A DNA stretch of 64,000 nt, from the NCBI GenBank assembly GCA_047602295.1, contig JASGHP010000001.1, positions 1,612,001 to 1,676,000 of the forward strand, given 5' to 3'. The DNA comes from JACMLD01 sp047602295. Lineage in GTDB: Bacteria > Bacteroidota > Bacteroidia > Chitinophagales > Chitinophagaceae. The position numbers and the translations under genes were made by a program. Below the pieces are notes generated by a model. That model was not told the origin of the DNA and ran no database searches. It was given only the letters and a program-made list of their open reading frames with translations. Of this stretch, positions 53,894 through 60,939 are shown piece by piece. Each line of letters starts with the position of its first letter. Position 1 is the stretch's first letter.

Positions 53894-54153
53894 GTTTTGA
53901 GTGATAAGTTATAAGTGATAAGTTATTTGAGTAAAAAAGCGTTTTAAACAATAGCGCTGTCAGTATTCAAATAAATGATTTGAATGCGCCAATGCAATTA
54001 GGTTCTTCCAGCTAATTAATGACCAGAAAAAAATGTTGGTGTGTCTTGTAAGGGAGTATAAGAAATTGTGTAAAGCAACCCCAGCCAAAAACCATTGCAT
54101 AGTAGCGCAACAGCCCTTACCCAGGGTTGCTGAAATGTGTTGGTGCAAAAATC

Positions 54154-54558
54154 CTATGTGTTCTGGTCGAACGTAAGATTTGCGCTTCCCTCTGTAGTGG
54201 TCTTGGGGGAAATAACTACCGTAATCTTGTACGGTGTTTCGTCTGCTGAATTGTAGCTGGATGAATAGTAAGTGATAGAGCATTCTTTGTAAGATGTCTT
54301 CACCAACTGCCCTTCATCATGCGTGTTGAAGAGAACCAAATCAGCGTCAAAACGCTTGCGACTGTTTGCATACTTTTCGAAAATTGCAGTGGTGTCGCTT
54401 GTTCCTTCAATTACAAATTTTGCATCTGCTTTGGTGGCATATGCTGTAACGCGGTTCCATTGGTCTACAGGTTTCAAAGATTCGAAACTTGCCTGGAACA
54501 CATTGTACTTCTTACCATCAAGGGTAAGCTCGGCTAATTTTCCCGCTGTACTGGCCAT
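54154..54558 (-). CDS. Type VI secretion system tube protein TssD (Hcp)
   Basis: Tube subunit of 134 residues of the Bacteroidota TssD type. It opens with the tag MASTAGKLAELTLDGKKYNV and has LKPVDQWNRVTAYATKAD, FDADLVLFNTHDEGQLVKTS and YSSSYNSADETPYKITVVIS. First gene of the cassette; 260 bp of gene-free sequence separate it from vgrG. A promoter-like sequence stands about 40 bp upstream. Orphan hcp/vgrG genes away from the main T6SS cluster are common; no sheath or baseplate genes are seen here. Confidence 0.92.
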   Translation of the reverse strand: MASTAGKLAELTLDGKKYNVFQASFESLKPVDQWNRVTAYATKADAKFVIEGTSDTTAIFEKYANSRKRFDADLVLFNTHDEGQLVKTSYKECSITYYSSSYNSADETPYKITVVISPKTTTEGSANLTFDQNT

Positions 54559-54596
54559 GAAAATTGATTTTGTGTGTTAAAAAATAAAATGACATA

Positions 54597-54627
54597 CAAG
54601 TCTACATTATATCTTAATCATCACAAA
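54597..54627 (-). promoter_or_regulatory. Bacteroidota-type promoter of hcp
   Basis: On the minus strand TTTG (54624-54627), a 19-bp spacer and TAGACTTG (54597-54604), one base off TAnnTTTG. It lies about 40 bp before the hcp start. Confidence 0.5.
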
Positions 54628-54827
54628 AAATAAGATTGAGAATGCTGCTTTTTAAGCATCTTGTAAGACATATTTCCTCCTCTCACATACACGAAATTGC
54701 GCAGTACTTTAATATAAAAGAAAGAGCTATGTAGTATTAAAATAATTAATAAGCGAGACAGATATTTCTTTTTGTAATTTATGTAAAGTTGTTTTTTAAA
54801 TAAACCAAAGTTGCCCGGCGGAGGATT

Positions 54828-54934
54828 TTGTATTTTAGCAAAAAGATGAGTATGAAATATGAAAGCTTCCGGGTTAACAAGCACAAGTACGCTGGGCTCG
54901 TAGCTTGGCTGCATACTTGCAGCAGTACGGGGTA
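54828..54934 (+). repeat. Direct repeat B flanking the T6SS cargo cassette
   Basis: Second copy of the repeat at 49153-49260, same orientation, 5.6 kb away. It lies between the divergent hcp promoter and the start of the next small gene. It has the same fold-back words (GCACAAGTACGCTGG against GCTGCATACTTGC). Confidence 0.7.
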
Positions 54935-54946
54935 AACAAATCAAAC

Positions 54947-55187
54947 ATGGAAAAGCTATATAAAATATTTGCAGACTTTAATAATGCTGACTTCAAAGGC
55001 AGAGTTAGATTGAATACAAATGGTTCCTTGAATGATATAAAAGCGCAAAACATAATTCTTGTACCAGGGATGATTGTTCAGTTAGATGATAATGACGAGT
55101 TTTCGAATCTCAGGATTTATTGAGTTTTCAGAGGAAGAAGATATATGGGTAGCTACAATAGACTGGCATGCATTGAAAAATAAATAA
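54947..55187 (+). pseudogene. Small hypothetical protein gene, frameshifted as given
   Basis: The ATG at 54947 starts MEKLYKIFADFNNADFKGRV; this frame continues with SLNDIKAQNIILVPGMIVQL and stops at 55121-55123. Removing one T from the T4 run at 55100-55103 gives DEFRISGFIEFSEEEDIWVA and runs to a stop at 55187, about 79 residues in all, with an end (IDWHALKNK) that looks like a natural C-terminus. This resembles small Bacteroidota proteins of unknown function with an acidic, Trp-containing tail. Immediately outside the direct repeat, so the gene borders the cassette. Confidence 0.55.
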
Positions 55188-55240
55188 GACTACAGCATTC
55201 AGAATACTTGAGCCAGCGAGGAGAAAAAAAACGTTCAATA

Positions 55241-55567
55241 ATGGCATTGAAAATAATTTATACAACCGCTTTACTCTTAAATAATTTAATCTGCAGCTTA
55301 TTTTTAGGTATAATATTTTTAGGAAGCCCGGCCAATAATACTGAAGCATTAAATCCAATATCAGATTCACAGATTGTCATTGGGCGGGTTTTATACGGAT
55401 TTGCTATCAGCTTATTTTTTTCACTCTTTACTTTATTAATAAGCTATGGGTTTAAAAGAAAGTTTCAATTAACTGGGAGTAGTCTTAAAAAAATATTCCT
55501 ATTTCAATTATTGTTGTTTTTAATTATTTACGCCTCAGTGCATATATACCTTGCTTTAGTATACTAG
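55241..55567 (+). CDS. Hypothetical three-helix membrane protein
   Basis: A 108-residue, AT-rich gene. The protein has three hydrophobic helices (about 5-27, 50-75 and 86-106) with short charged loops (NNTEALNPISDSQ, GFKRKFQLTGSSLKK). I chose the ATG at 55241 over an in-frame TTG at 55208 because it leaves little before the first helix. No known family is recognised. In this neighbourhood a membrane immunity protein is a possibility, but nothing shows it. Confidence 0.5.
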   Translation: MALKIIYTTALLLNNLICSLFLGIIFLGSPANNTEALNPISDSQIVIGRVLYGFAISLFFSLFTLLISYGFKRKFQLTGSSLKKIFLFQLLLFLIIYASVHIYLALVY

Positions 55568-55582
55568 TTTTTAGCAATCGGT

Positions 55583-55620
55583 CAGACGAGGACGTCAGAC
55601 CGGTCCGACGTCCTCGTCTG
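55583..55620. repeat. Perfect 14-bp inverted repeat, GC-rich
   Basis: CAGACGAGGACGTC (55583-55596) and GACGTCCTCGTCTG (55607-55620) flank AGACCGGTCC, itself nearly palindromic, so the whole 38 bp can form a cruciform. The right arm recurs exactly at 60882-60895. Both are in AT-rich intergenic DNA. No T-run follows, so a terminator is unlikely. Confidence 0.7.
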
Positions 55621-55771
55621 GTGTCGTCTTCCCAGGTGATATCCCGATGCATTACTATGCGAAATGGTAATCAGGCTCACTTTTTAAATACAATGAAACT
55701 GATTTAATTCGTAAATTGGAAGGTCGCGAATAAGTAAATGCAATGATATAATTTACAAAATTATTAGTTCG

Positions 55772-56215
55772 ATGGAGAATTCAATTAATTACAAAAACAT
55801 TGACATCTATTATTCTTATTTAATTGATCAGTATGGGTTCTCCCTTTTTCAAAAAAGAGAATATCAAAAATTTTTCGGAAACTTTGAAGTCATTTTGATT
55901 GGAGAGTATTTTTCCTTGCGCTATTATATAGACAGGAATTATGCTTCAGTAGAAATCGCCAATTTGAAAATGGACAAATGGTTGGACTTGTCATTTTTAG
56001 AAGATTTAATATATACCCCGGAAGCAATTAATGCGAGAACTGGTTTAGAAGACAGCATTAGTCGCACTAATTCATTAAATGATTTTATTAAAAGAGACTT
56101 TGATAAAATTTGCAAATATTATAATGATGCAAATTATGAAGATACAATCATGAAAATTAATGAAGGCTTAAACAAACAATTTTACATAAAGCATCCGAAC
56201 GCAAATCGTGTTTGA
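55772..56215 (+). CDS. Hypothetical AT-rich accessory protein
   Basis: A 147-residue soluble protein, rich in Tyr, Asp, Asn and Lys, with YSYLIDQYGFSLFQKREYQK, VILIGEYFSLRYYIDRNYA and a helical C-terminal half (SLNDFIKRDFDKICKYYND). No signal peptide or membrane helix. The YGF-then-strand opening resembles some small immunity-like proteins of polymorphic toxin systems, but I do not recognise a family. Codon and base use are clearly more AT-rich than in the housekeeping genes, suggesting recent transfer. Confidence 0.55.
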   Translation: MENSINYKNIDIYYSYLIDQYGFSLFQKREYQKFFGNFEVILIGEYFSLRYYIDRNYASVEIANLKMDKWLDLSFLEDLIYTPEAINARTGLEDSISRTNSLNDFIKRDFDKICKYYNDANYEDTIMKINEGLNKQFYIKHPNANRV

Positions 56216-56279
56216 GAAAGAAGAGGTGGAAAGTTTTCCCTAACTAGCGCAAGAGTAGTTTTTTTAAAATCATGAAACT

Positions 56280-56325
56280 GGCGCAAGAATGCGGTGATAG
56301 CTATGAGTGGTGGCGTTCTTGTGCC
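56280..56325. repeat. Hairpin related to the cassette-flanking repeats
   Basis: GGCGCAAGAATGC (56280-56292) and GCGTTCTTGTGCC (56313-56325) are near-perfect inverted words. The GCGCAAGnATGC / GCnTnCTTGTGC pattern also appears inside direct repeats A and B, so this may be a third, more compact member of the family beside the accessory region. Confidence 0.4.
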
Positions 56326-56390
56326 CGCAGTATAAACCATAACCTCATCCGTTCAATCAGAAAAATCTGCGTTCTATTTCGCATTCATAC

Positions 56391-56425
56391 AAAAAAAACT
56401 GCGTAGCCATTTTACTGGCCACGCA
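56391..56425 (-). terminator. Rho-independent terminator after the HATPase-like gene
   Basis: On the minus strand TGCGTGGCC and GGCTACGCA pair (one mismatch) around an 8-nt loop and are followed by GT8. It lies 75 bp past the stop at 56500. Confidence 0.75.
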
Positions 56426-56499
56426 ATGTGGATTTCTACTCTCTCAAACTTTAGCAGGGAATAATATGGGGATTAAAAGGGAATTTCAGTGATGTAAGT

Positions 56500-56946
56500 T
56501 TATGCTGCACGGTTGGATAATGAAAACACAACCGTTACGCCATTGTTTTCTTCTGTTTCCAAACCAATATTGCCGCCAGACTTCCTGGCCACGTCTACAA
56601 AATGCACCAGGCTATTCATATAACTGCTGTACGCAAATGCACCGTTGTTTTTAATGCGTATCAGGTATTGGCCAGCAATAAACTCAGTCTCTACTCTTAT
56701 GCAGCAACTGGAAGTTCTGTAAATGGCATTGCTAAGCAGGTTGCCAATAATATAAGCAAGCGTATTTTCTTCTGCAGGCAACACAACATTTTTAGGTACA
56801 TCATTAATGATGAAACTTTTTTTGCTGTTTGCAAGCGGTAAAAGACTTGCCTGCAATTTTTTTACAAGTGCATGCAAAGGTGTAGAAAAGCTAAGGCTGG
56901 GTAAAGGGGTTACTGCGGAAAGAGCAGGGGATAAATGGCTTTTCAT
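56500..56946 (-). CDS. Stand-alone HATPase_c-like domain protein, degenerate
   Basis: A 148-residue protein resembling only the ATP-binding end of a histidine kinase. It has an N-box-like NLLSNAIYRTSSCCIRVETE and a G1-like RIKNNGAF in which the usual DxGxG is missing, followed by a G2-like GGNIGLETEENNGVTVVFSL. There is no HisKA domain, membrane helix or receiver. The loss of the G1 Asp and glycines argues against normal ATP binding. It may be a kinase remnant or an anti-sigma/regulatory domain. It stands alone with its own terminator. Confidence 0.6.
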   Translation of the reverse strand: MKSHLSPALSAVTPLPSLSFSTPLHALVKKLQASLLPLANSKKSFIINDVPKNVVLPAEENTLAYIIGNLLSNAIYRTSSCCIRVETEFIAGQYLIRIKNNGAFAYSSYMNSLVHFVDVARKSGGNIGLETEENNGVTVVFSLSNRAA

Positions 56947-57398
56947 AAAAATGCGCTTTTAAATTTGATGAATAGGGTGGTTTTTCACAGTTGTACAATG
57001 AGTGTAATAAAAGTCTTTTTTCTAGGGCCGGTTAGTTTTCAAAGGTGGGGGTTCCGGGTTTTCACAGGCTTTAAAAAGTTAGGGTGGTTAAGGATATTGG
57101 CGATTATTATTTATCAGCTTGACTGTACAAAGATGAGATCTTAGAAGGCTGAAAAAAATAGAATTAGGTATGATCTTTATATAGACCTAAGTCTAATACT
57201 TGTAGTATAAAATCTACTTTTGCCTGCCGCAGGTTGTTTTTATGGGCATATTGTTGCACGCGGAGTGGACTATTGTGCCTCGGTTTATCTTAGAAAATGG
57301 GTAATACCTGTGTAAGCAACTATGGCACGTTAATTCGCTATAGATTACTGGTTTAACTCACAACAACAAGGGTTTATAACCCAACTAATGCAATTACT
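56947..57398. other. Gene-free spacer with one promoter-like element
   Basis: About 450 bp without a credible gene. TACTTTTG at 57215-57222 fits the -7 consensus on the plus strand and could serve the epimerase gene at 57399, though it leaves a leader of about 175 nt. A GCCTGCCGCAGG palindrome follows it. No tRNA or known RNA fold is recognised. Confidence 0.4.
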
Positions 57399-58334
57399 AT
57401 GGCAACAATTCTGATTACAGGCGGCACAGGAATGATTGGCCGGGAGCTGGTAAATTTGTTAACAGACCGGGGACATGCTATTATAATTGCCACCCGCAAC
57501 CCAAAGCGGGAGGCGTCCAATCAACAAGGAGTATCTTTTGCCAGGTGGGATATTAAAGCGCAAACCATAGAGGCTTTTGCCATAGAAAAAGCAGATTATA
57601 TTATTCACCTGGCGGGTGCCGGCGTGGCAGATAAGCGGTGGAGCAAAAAAAGAAAAAAGGAAATTGTTGAGAGCCGCACGCAAAGCAGTGCGCTGCTGGT
57701 AAATGCATTGAAGACATATAAACATACTGTAAAAGCAGTGGTGAGTGCTTCTGCTATTGGATGGTATGGGCCAGACCCGGCAGTTCCCAATCCTCACCCG
57801 TTTGAAGAAAATGCCAACCCCAACGAAGATTTTTTAGGAGAAACCTGCAGGCTATGGGAAGAAAGCATCAGCCCTGTTGAGCAGTTGGGCATAAGACTGG
57901 TGAAACTGAGAACAGGTATTGTATTGTCTGATACAGGAGGTGCCTTAAAAGAGTTTTTAAAACCATTGCGCTTTGGTATTGCGGCAATCCTTGGCAGTGG
58001 CAAACAAATAGTAAGCTGGATACATGTGGATGATCTTTGCCGCATTTATTTAAAAGCGATTGATGATGAACAGATGAGTGGAGCTTACAATGCAGTAGCC
58101 CCAAAACCTGTTAGCAACAAAACATTAACGCTCGATTTAGCAAAGGCAGTAAAGAACAAATTTTTTATACCGATGTATGTGCCATCATTTGTATTGAAAA
58201 TGGCTTTGGGTGAGATGAGCATAGAAGTATTAAAAAGCGCTACCGTATCTGCCAATAAAATAAGAAGTGCGGGTTTCAATTTTGTTTATCCAACCATTGA
58301 AGCTGCCATCAATCAATTGGTGAAAAAGAAATAG
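57399..58334 (+). CDS. TIGR01777-family NAD(P)-dependent epimerase-like protein
   Basis: Extended short-chain dehydrogenase/reductase of 311 residues (YfcH/SDR39U1 group). The Rossmann motif ITGGTGMIGREL opens the protein; ADYIIHLAGAGVADKRWSKK and VESRTQSSALLV follow, then VVSASAIGWYGPD, LVKLRTGIVLSDTGGAL and a C-terminal DUF1731-like end (VPSFVLKMALGEMS). The substrate is unknown for this group. It ends 5 bp from the convergent next gene. Confidence 0.93.
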   Translation: MATILITGGTGMIGRELVNLLTDRGHAIIIATRNPKREASNQQGVSFARWDIKAQTIEAFAIEKADYIIHLAGAGVADKRWSKKRKKEIVESRTQSSALLVNALKTYKHTVKAVVSASAIGWYGPDPAVPNPHPFEENANPNEDFLGETCRLWEESISPVEQLGIRLVKLRTGIVLSDTGGALKEFLKPLRFGIAAILGSGKQIVSWIHVDDLCRIYLKAIDDEQMSGAYNAVAPKPVSNKTLTLDLAKAVKNKFFIPMYVPSFVLKMALGEMSIEVLKSATVSANKIRSAGFNFVYPTIEAAINQLVKKK

Positions 58335-58339
58335 CAACG

Positions 58340-58873
58340 CTATTGTTCCTGCGGTATCATTTTAGGCGGCTTCATAGGTGGTATCACCAATTCAGGACTT
58401 AGATCTGGCAAAGAAGACTTTAATTTCTCTCCGCGATAAATAGTAGTGTCAACAAAATACCAATGTTTTCCATCGTCTTCTGAAATAGCAATGAGCGTTG
58501 TTTCCAGTATTACTTTGCTGGCCATAAATTTCAGTTCAGTAGTTTGGGGTAAAGTGGTTTGCAATTGTTTTTTGTAGGTAACAATTTTGCCGGGGTCGCC
58601 AATAGTAACCCGTTTAATTTCTGCACCAAACTCTTTCATGAATTTATTAATGGTATCTCGGGCCACCATCATTTTAGTTTTGCCACCCGCATCTGCCAAT
58701 AATTTAGGAGGAAGATAAGATGCTAGTTTGTCTACATCTTTATCCAGCACAGCTCTTGCCATATCCATAGCCTGCACTTTTATGGTAGTAGCCATGTTCT
58801 GGCTATAGGCAATATTGCCTGCAACAACCAGGCATGTACAAAGCAAAAATATTTTAGTGAGCATTTTTTTCAT
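58340..58873 (-). CDS. Hypothetical secreted protein
   Basis: A 177-residue protein with a Sec signal peptide (hydrophobic about 7-20, likely cleavage after AYSQ), then an alpha+beta body (MARAVLDKDVDKLASYLPPK, DTINKFMKEFGAEIKRVTIG, LKFMASKVILETTLIAISED, GKHWYFVDTTIYRGE) and a Pro/Met-rich tail. The helix-then-curved-sheet order is like NTF2/SnoaL-type proteins, but I cannot assign a family with confidence. Periplasmic or outer membrane location is inferred from the signal. Confidence 0.65.
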   Translation of the reverse strand: MKKMLTKIFLLCTCLVVAGNIAYSQNMATTIKVQAMDMARAVLDKDVDKLASYLPPKLLADAGGKTKMMVARDTINKFMKEFGAEIKRVTIGDPGKIVTYKKQLQTTLPQTTELKFMASKVILETTLIAISEDDGKHWYFVDTTIYRGEKLKSSLPDLSPELVIPPMKPPKMIPQEQ

Positions 58874-58934
58874 TGAAATGATAGTTTTCAGTGGTAGTTT
58901 GTTTTCATTTATGTTACCAGCATTATACTTCGTG

Positions 58935-58970
58935 GCATCTTCGTTGTGTCACTCTCTTGTACTGTATATT
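58935..58970 (+). repeat. Diverged copy of the GTTGCGTCGC repeat
   Basis: GCATCTTCGTTGTGTCACTC followed by TCTTGTACTGTATATT matches the element at 23636-23664 with small indels. It lies in the spacer between the secreted protein and the ABC permease. Confidence 0.5.
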
Positions 58971-59023
58971 TTCATGGCATCTGCTGGTTTACAATCAACC
59001 TCCCTAACTAATTCAAACAGTTT

Positions 59024-59851
59024 TTATAAATCCCTTCTCTTGTTAATCCAGAAACATAAACCCCAGGTAATAAAAATGAGTATAAAGGTATACACCACAT
59101 GGTACTTAACTGCGTCTAAAGATGCCTGGTAGGCTTTTTCATCAAACCTGCTAAAGAATGCAGGTCGCGGAATGAGCCTGTGAGAAATATTAAGTGGAAA
59201 AAAGCGACCAATCTCTGAATGCAATTTCACCCGGATAAGGTTATAAGCAATTGGCTCAAGCATGATGAAATAAAAAGCGAAAATGGCCAATGCTATAAAT
59301 GATTTTCTTACCAGCAAACCCACCAGGAACGCCAATGATAATTGTGAAAAAGTTTGCAATGCAAAAAGGCCGATATAATACACCATGCCCCATTTGTTAA
59401 CCGTACTGCCGGCAGTAGCATGTGTGTTGCCAATACCAATTATTAAAGCAACTATAGCGTACAATGCAGTTACAATGCCGGATAAAATCAATACGCCCAT
59501 TAACTTGCCGGTCATAAAATCCTTCCTGCTCCAGCCATCAATAATATTTTGGCGGTTGGTTTTATAGGTATACTCATTTGTTACAAGCATTATAACCACA
59601 ATGGCAGGTATAAAAACAAAAACAGAGGAGAAGTACGCTACTGTTTTCCATGCTTCCGGAAACGCGAACGGATTGCCCAGTAAAGCTTTTACAATTTTTC
59701 CGGTAGCATTTTCTTTTTCTACAATATCATAATACTGGTATACCAGTATGCTGTTAATAGCAGGATAAGTGAGTGCAGTAATGCCCATTACCCACCAGAA
59801 AGCGGGATAATTTTTTATTTTAAGCCATTCAGTTTTTGCAATAGAAAACAT
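59024..59851 (-). CDS. ABC-2 type transporter permease
   Basis: Integral membrane subunit of 275 residues with about six helices (near 20-40, 70-95, 120-145, 155-180, 190-210 and 245-268). The ATG at 59851 (MFSIAKTEWLKIKNY) gives the usual ABC-2 start, with TEWLKIKNYPAFW before the first helix; an in-frame extension to 59890 would overlap the ATPase gene. Together with the preceding ATPase it forms a complete half-transporter that works as a dimer. The substrate is unknown. Confidence 0.88.
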   Translation of the reverse strand: MFSIAKTEWLKIKNYPAFWWVMGITALTYPAINSILVYQYYDIVEKENATGKIVKALLGNPFAFPEAWKTVAYFSSVFVFIPAIVVIMLVTNEYTYKTNRQNIIDGWSRKDFMTGKLMGVLILSGIVTALYAIVALIIGIGNTHATAGSTVNKWGMVYYIGLFALQTFSQLSLAFLVGLLVRKSFIALAIFAFYFIMLEPIAYNLIRVKLHSEIGRFFPLNISHRLIPRPAFFSRFDEKAYQASLDAVKYHVVYTFILIFITWGLCFWINKRRDL

Positions 59852-59870
59852 GTGGTAGAGGTTTGCAGTA

Positions 59871-60761
59871 TTAATTGTTGGTAAGTTCAAAGAAGCGGGC
59901 TTCCAGTCTTTTCTTTTTTAATAGCAGGTGATTAAGCACAACGCCATTATTGAAACAGTATTGATTGATGTCTTGCAGGTTTGCCTGTCCTTTGGGTAAA
60001 GTTACCTGTGCAAAACCATCTTCTATAGATACACTGCCCCGACCATAAGCTTTTAAACATGCAGTCAATGCCTGCAGGTTGTTGCTGCCCAGTTCTACAA
60101 TGTCTTCGTCGGCCAGCACATCGCTAACACTGCCTGTAGTAACCAACTTTCCTTTTTTTAGAATGGCTACATGCGTACAAACTTTTTCCACTTCATCCAG
60201 CAGGTGGCTTGCCATAATGATAGTATGGCCCATTTTGTTCAATTCAATCATCAGCGCTCTTATTTCGGCAATGCCTACAGGGTCAAGGCCATTGGTAGGT
60301 TCGTCCAATACCAATACCTGCGGGCTGCCCAGTAAAGCACCCGCAATGGCCAGGCGTTGTTTCATGCCCAGGCTGTATGTGCTGAAGCGACTATTGCGTC
60401 GTTCATACAATTTTACTTTTTCCAGTACACTCTCTATGTCTTCAACAGAGCCGCGGTGGCTGATGCTGCGTGTAATAGTAAGGTTATTTACTGCTGAGAG
60501 ATAATGATAGAAGTTAGGCGTCTCTAGTAGAGAACCTATTTTTTTTCTTTGCTCGGGAGAACCGGGATGGCCAAACCAGAGAAAGTTGCCTTTGTCTGCT
60601 TTTAATACATCCAGTATGATGCTAAGCAAAGTGGTTTTGCCACTGCCATTAGGCCCCAGCACACCAAACACACTGCCCTGGGGTATTTCGAAAGACAAAT
60701 CGTTCAAAGCCTGAATTTTTCCATAGGCTTTGCTAATGCCATTGAGGGTAAGTACTGCCAC
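59871..60761 (-). CDS. ABC transporter ATP-binding protein
   Basis: Cytosolic ATPase of an ABC-2 exporter. Walker A GPNGSGKTTLLSIIL, signature YSLGMKQRLAIAGALLG, Walker B VLVLDEPTNGLDPVGI and the H-loop (MASHLLDEVEK) are intact, and a C-terminal regulatory part of about 80 residues follows. I set the start at the GTG at 60761 (reads AVLTLNGISKAYG after the initiator), where the family begins; an ATG at 60800 is in frame but adds a stretch not seen in relatives. The permease gene follows after 19 bp. Confidence 0.9.
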   Translation of the reverse strand: MAVLTLNGISKAYGKIQALNDLSFEIPQGSVFGVLGPNGSGKTTLLSIILDVLKADKGNFLWFGHPGSPEQRKKIGSLLETPNFYHYLSAVNNLTITRSISHRGSVEDIESVLEKVKLYERRNSRFSTYSLGMKQRLAIAGALLGSPQVLVLDEPTNGLDPVGIAEIRALMIELNKMGHTIIMASHLLDEVEKVCTHVAILKKGKLVTTGSVSDVLADEDIVELGSNNLQALTACLKAYGRGSVSIEDGFAQVTLPKGQANLQDINQYCFNNGVVLNHLLLKKKRLEARFFELTNN

Positions 60762-60881
60762 AGAAATAAAGTTTATATAGGGAAGATAGGTATAAAACAA
60801 AAAGAAAGAAGTAAATAAAGAAGAATGTTCAAAAACCTCTTTGAACGGTAATGATTGTTAAAGAGAATTAAATATCCTTTT

Positions 60882-60895
60882 GACGTCCTCGTCTG
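60882..60895 (+). repeat. Single arm of the GACGTCCTCGTCTG repeat
   Basis: GACGTCCTCGTCTG is identical to the right arm of the inverted repeat at 55583-55620, 5.3 kb away. Here the second arm is absent; only ACGAA follows. Confidence 0.6.
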
Positions 60896-60939
60896 ACGAA
60901 CTACAAAAACAATAGAGATGCAATAATAAATTAGAAAGT

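Noticed and set aside
54621..54944. Open frame of 107 codons on the minus strand across the hcp upstream region
   Set aside because: It lies over direct repeat B and the hcp promoter, starts and ends in low-complexity AT-rich DNA and resembles no protein.
56935..57144. Open frame of 69 codons on the plus strand beside the HATPase-like gene
   Set aside because: No ribosome site, no family and atypical composition; it overlaps the start of the opposite gene.
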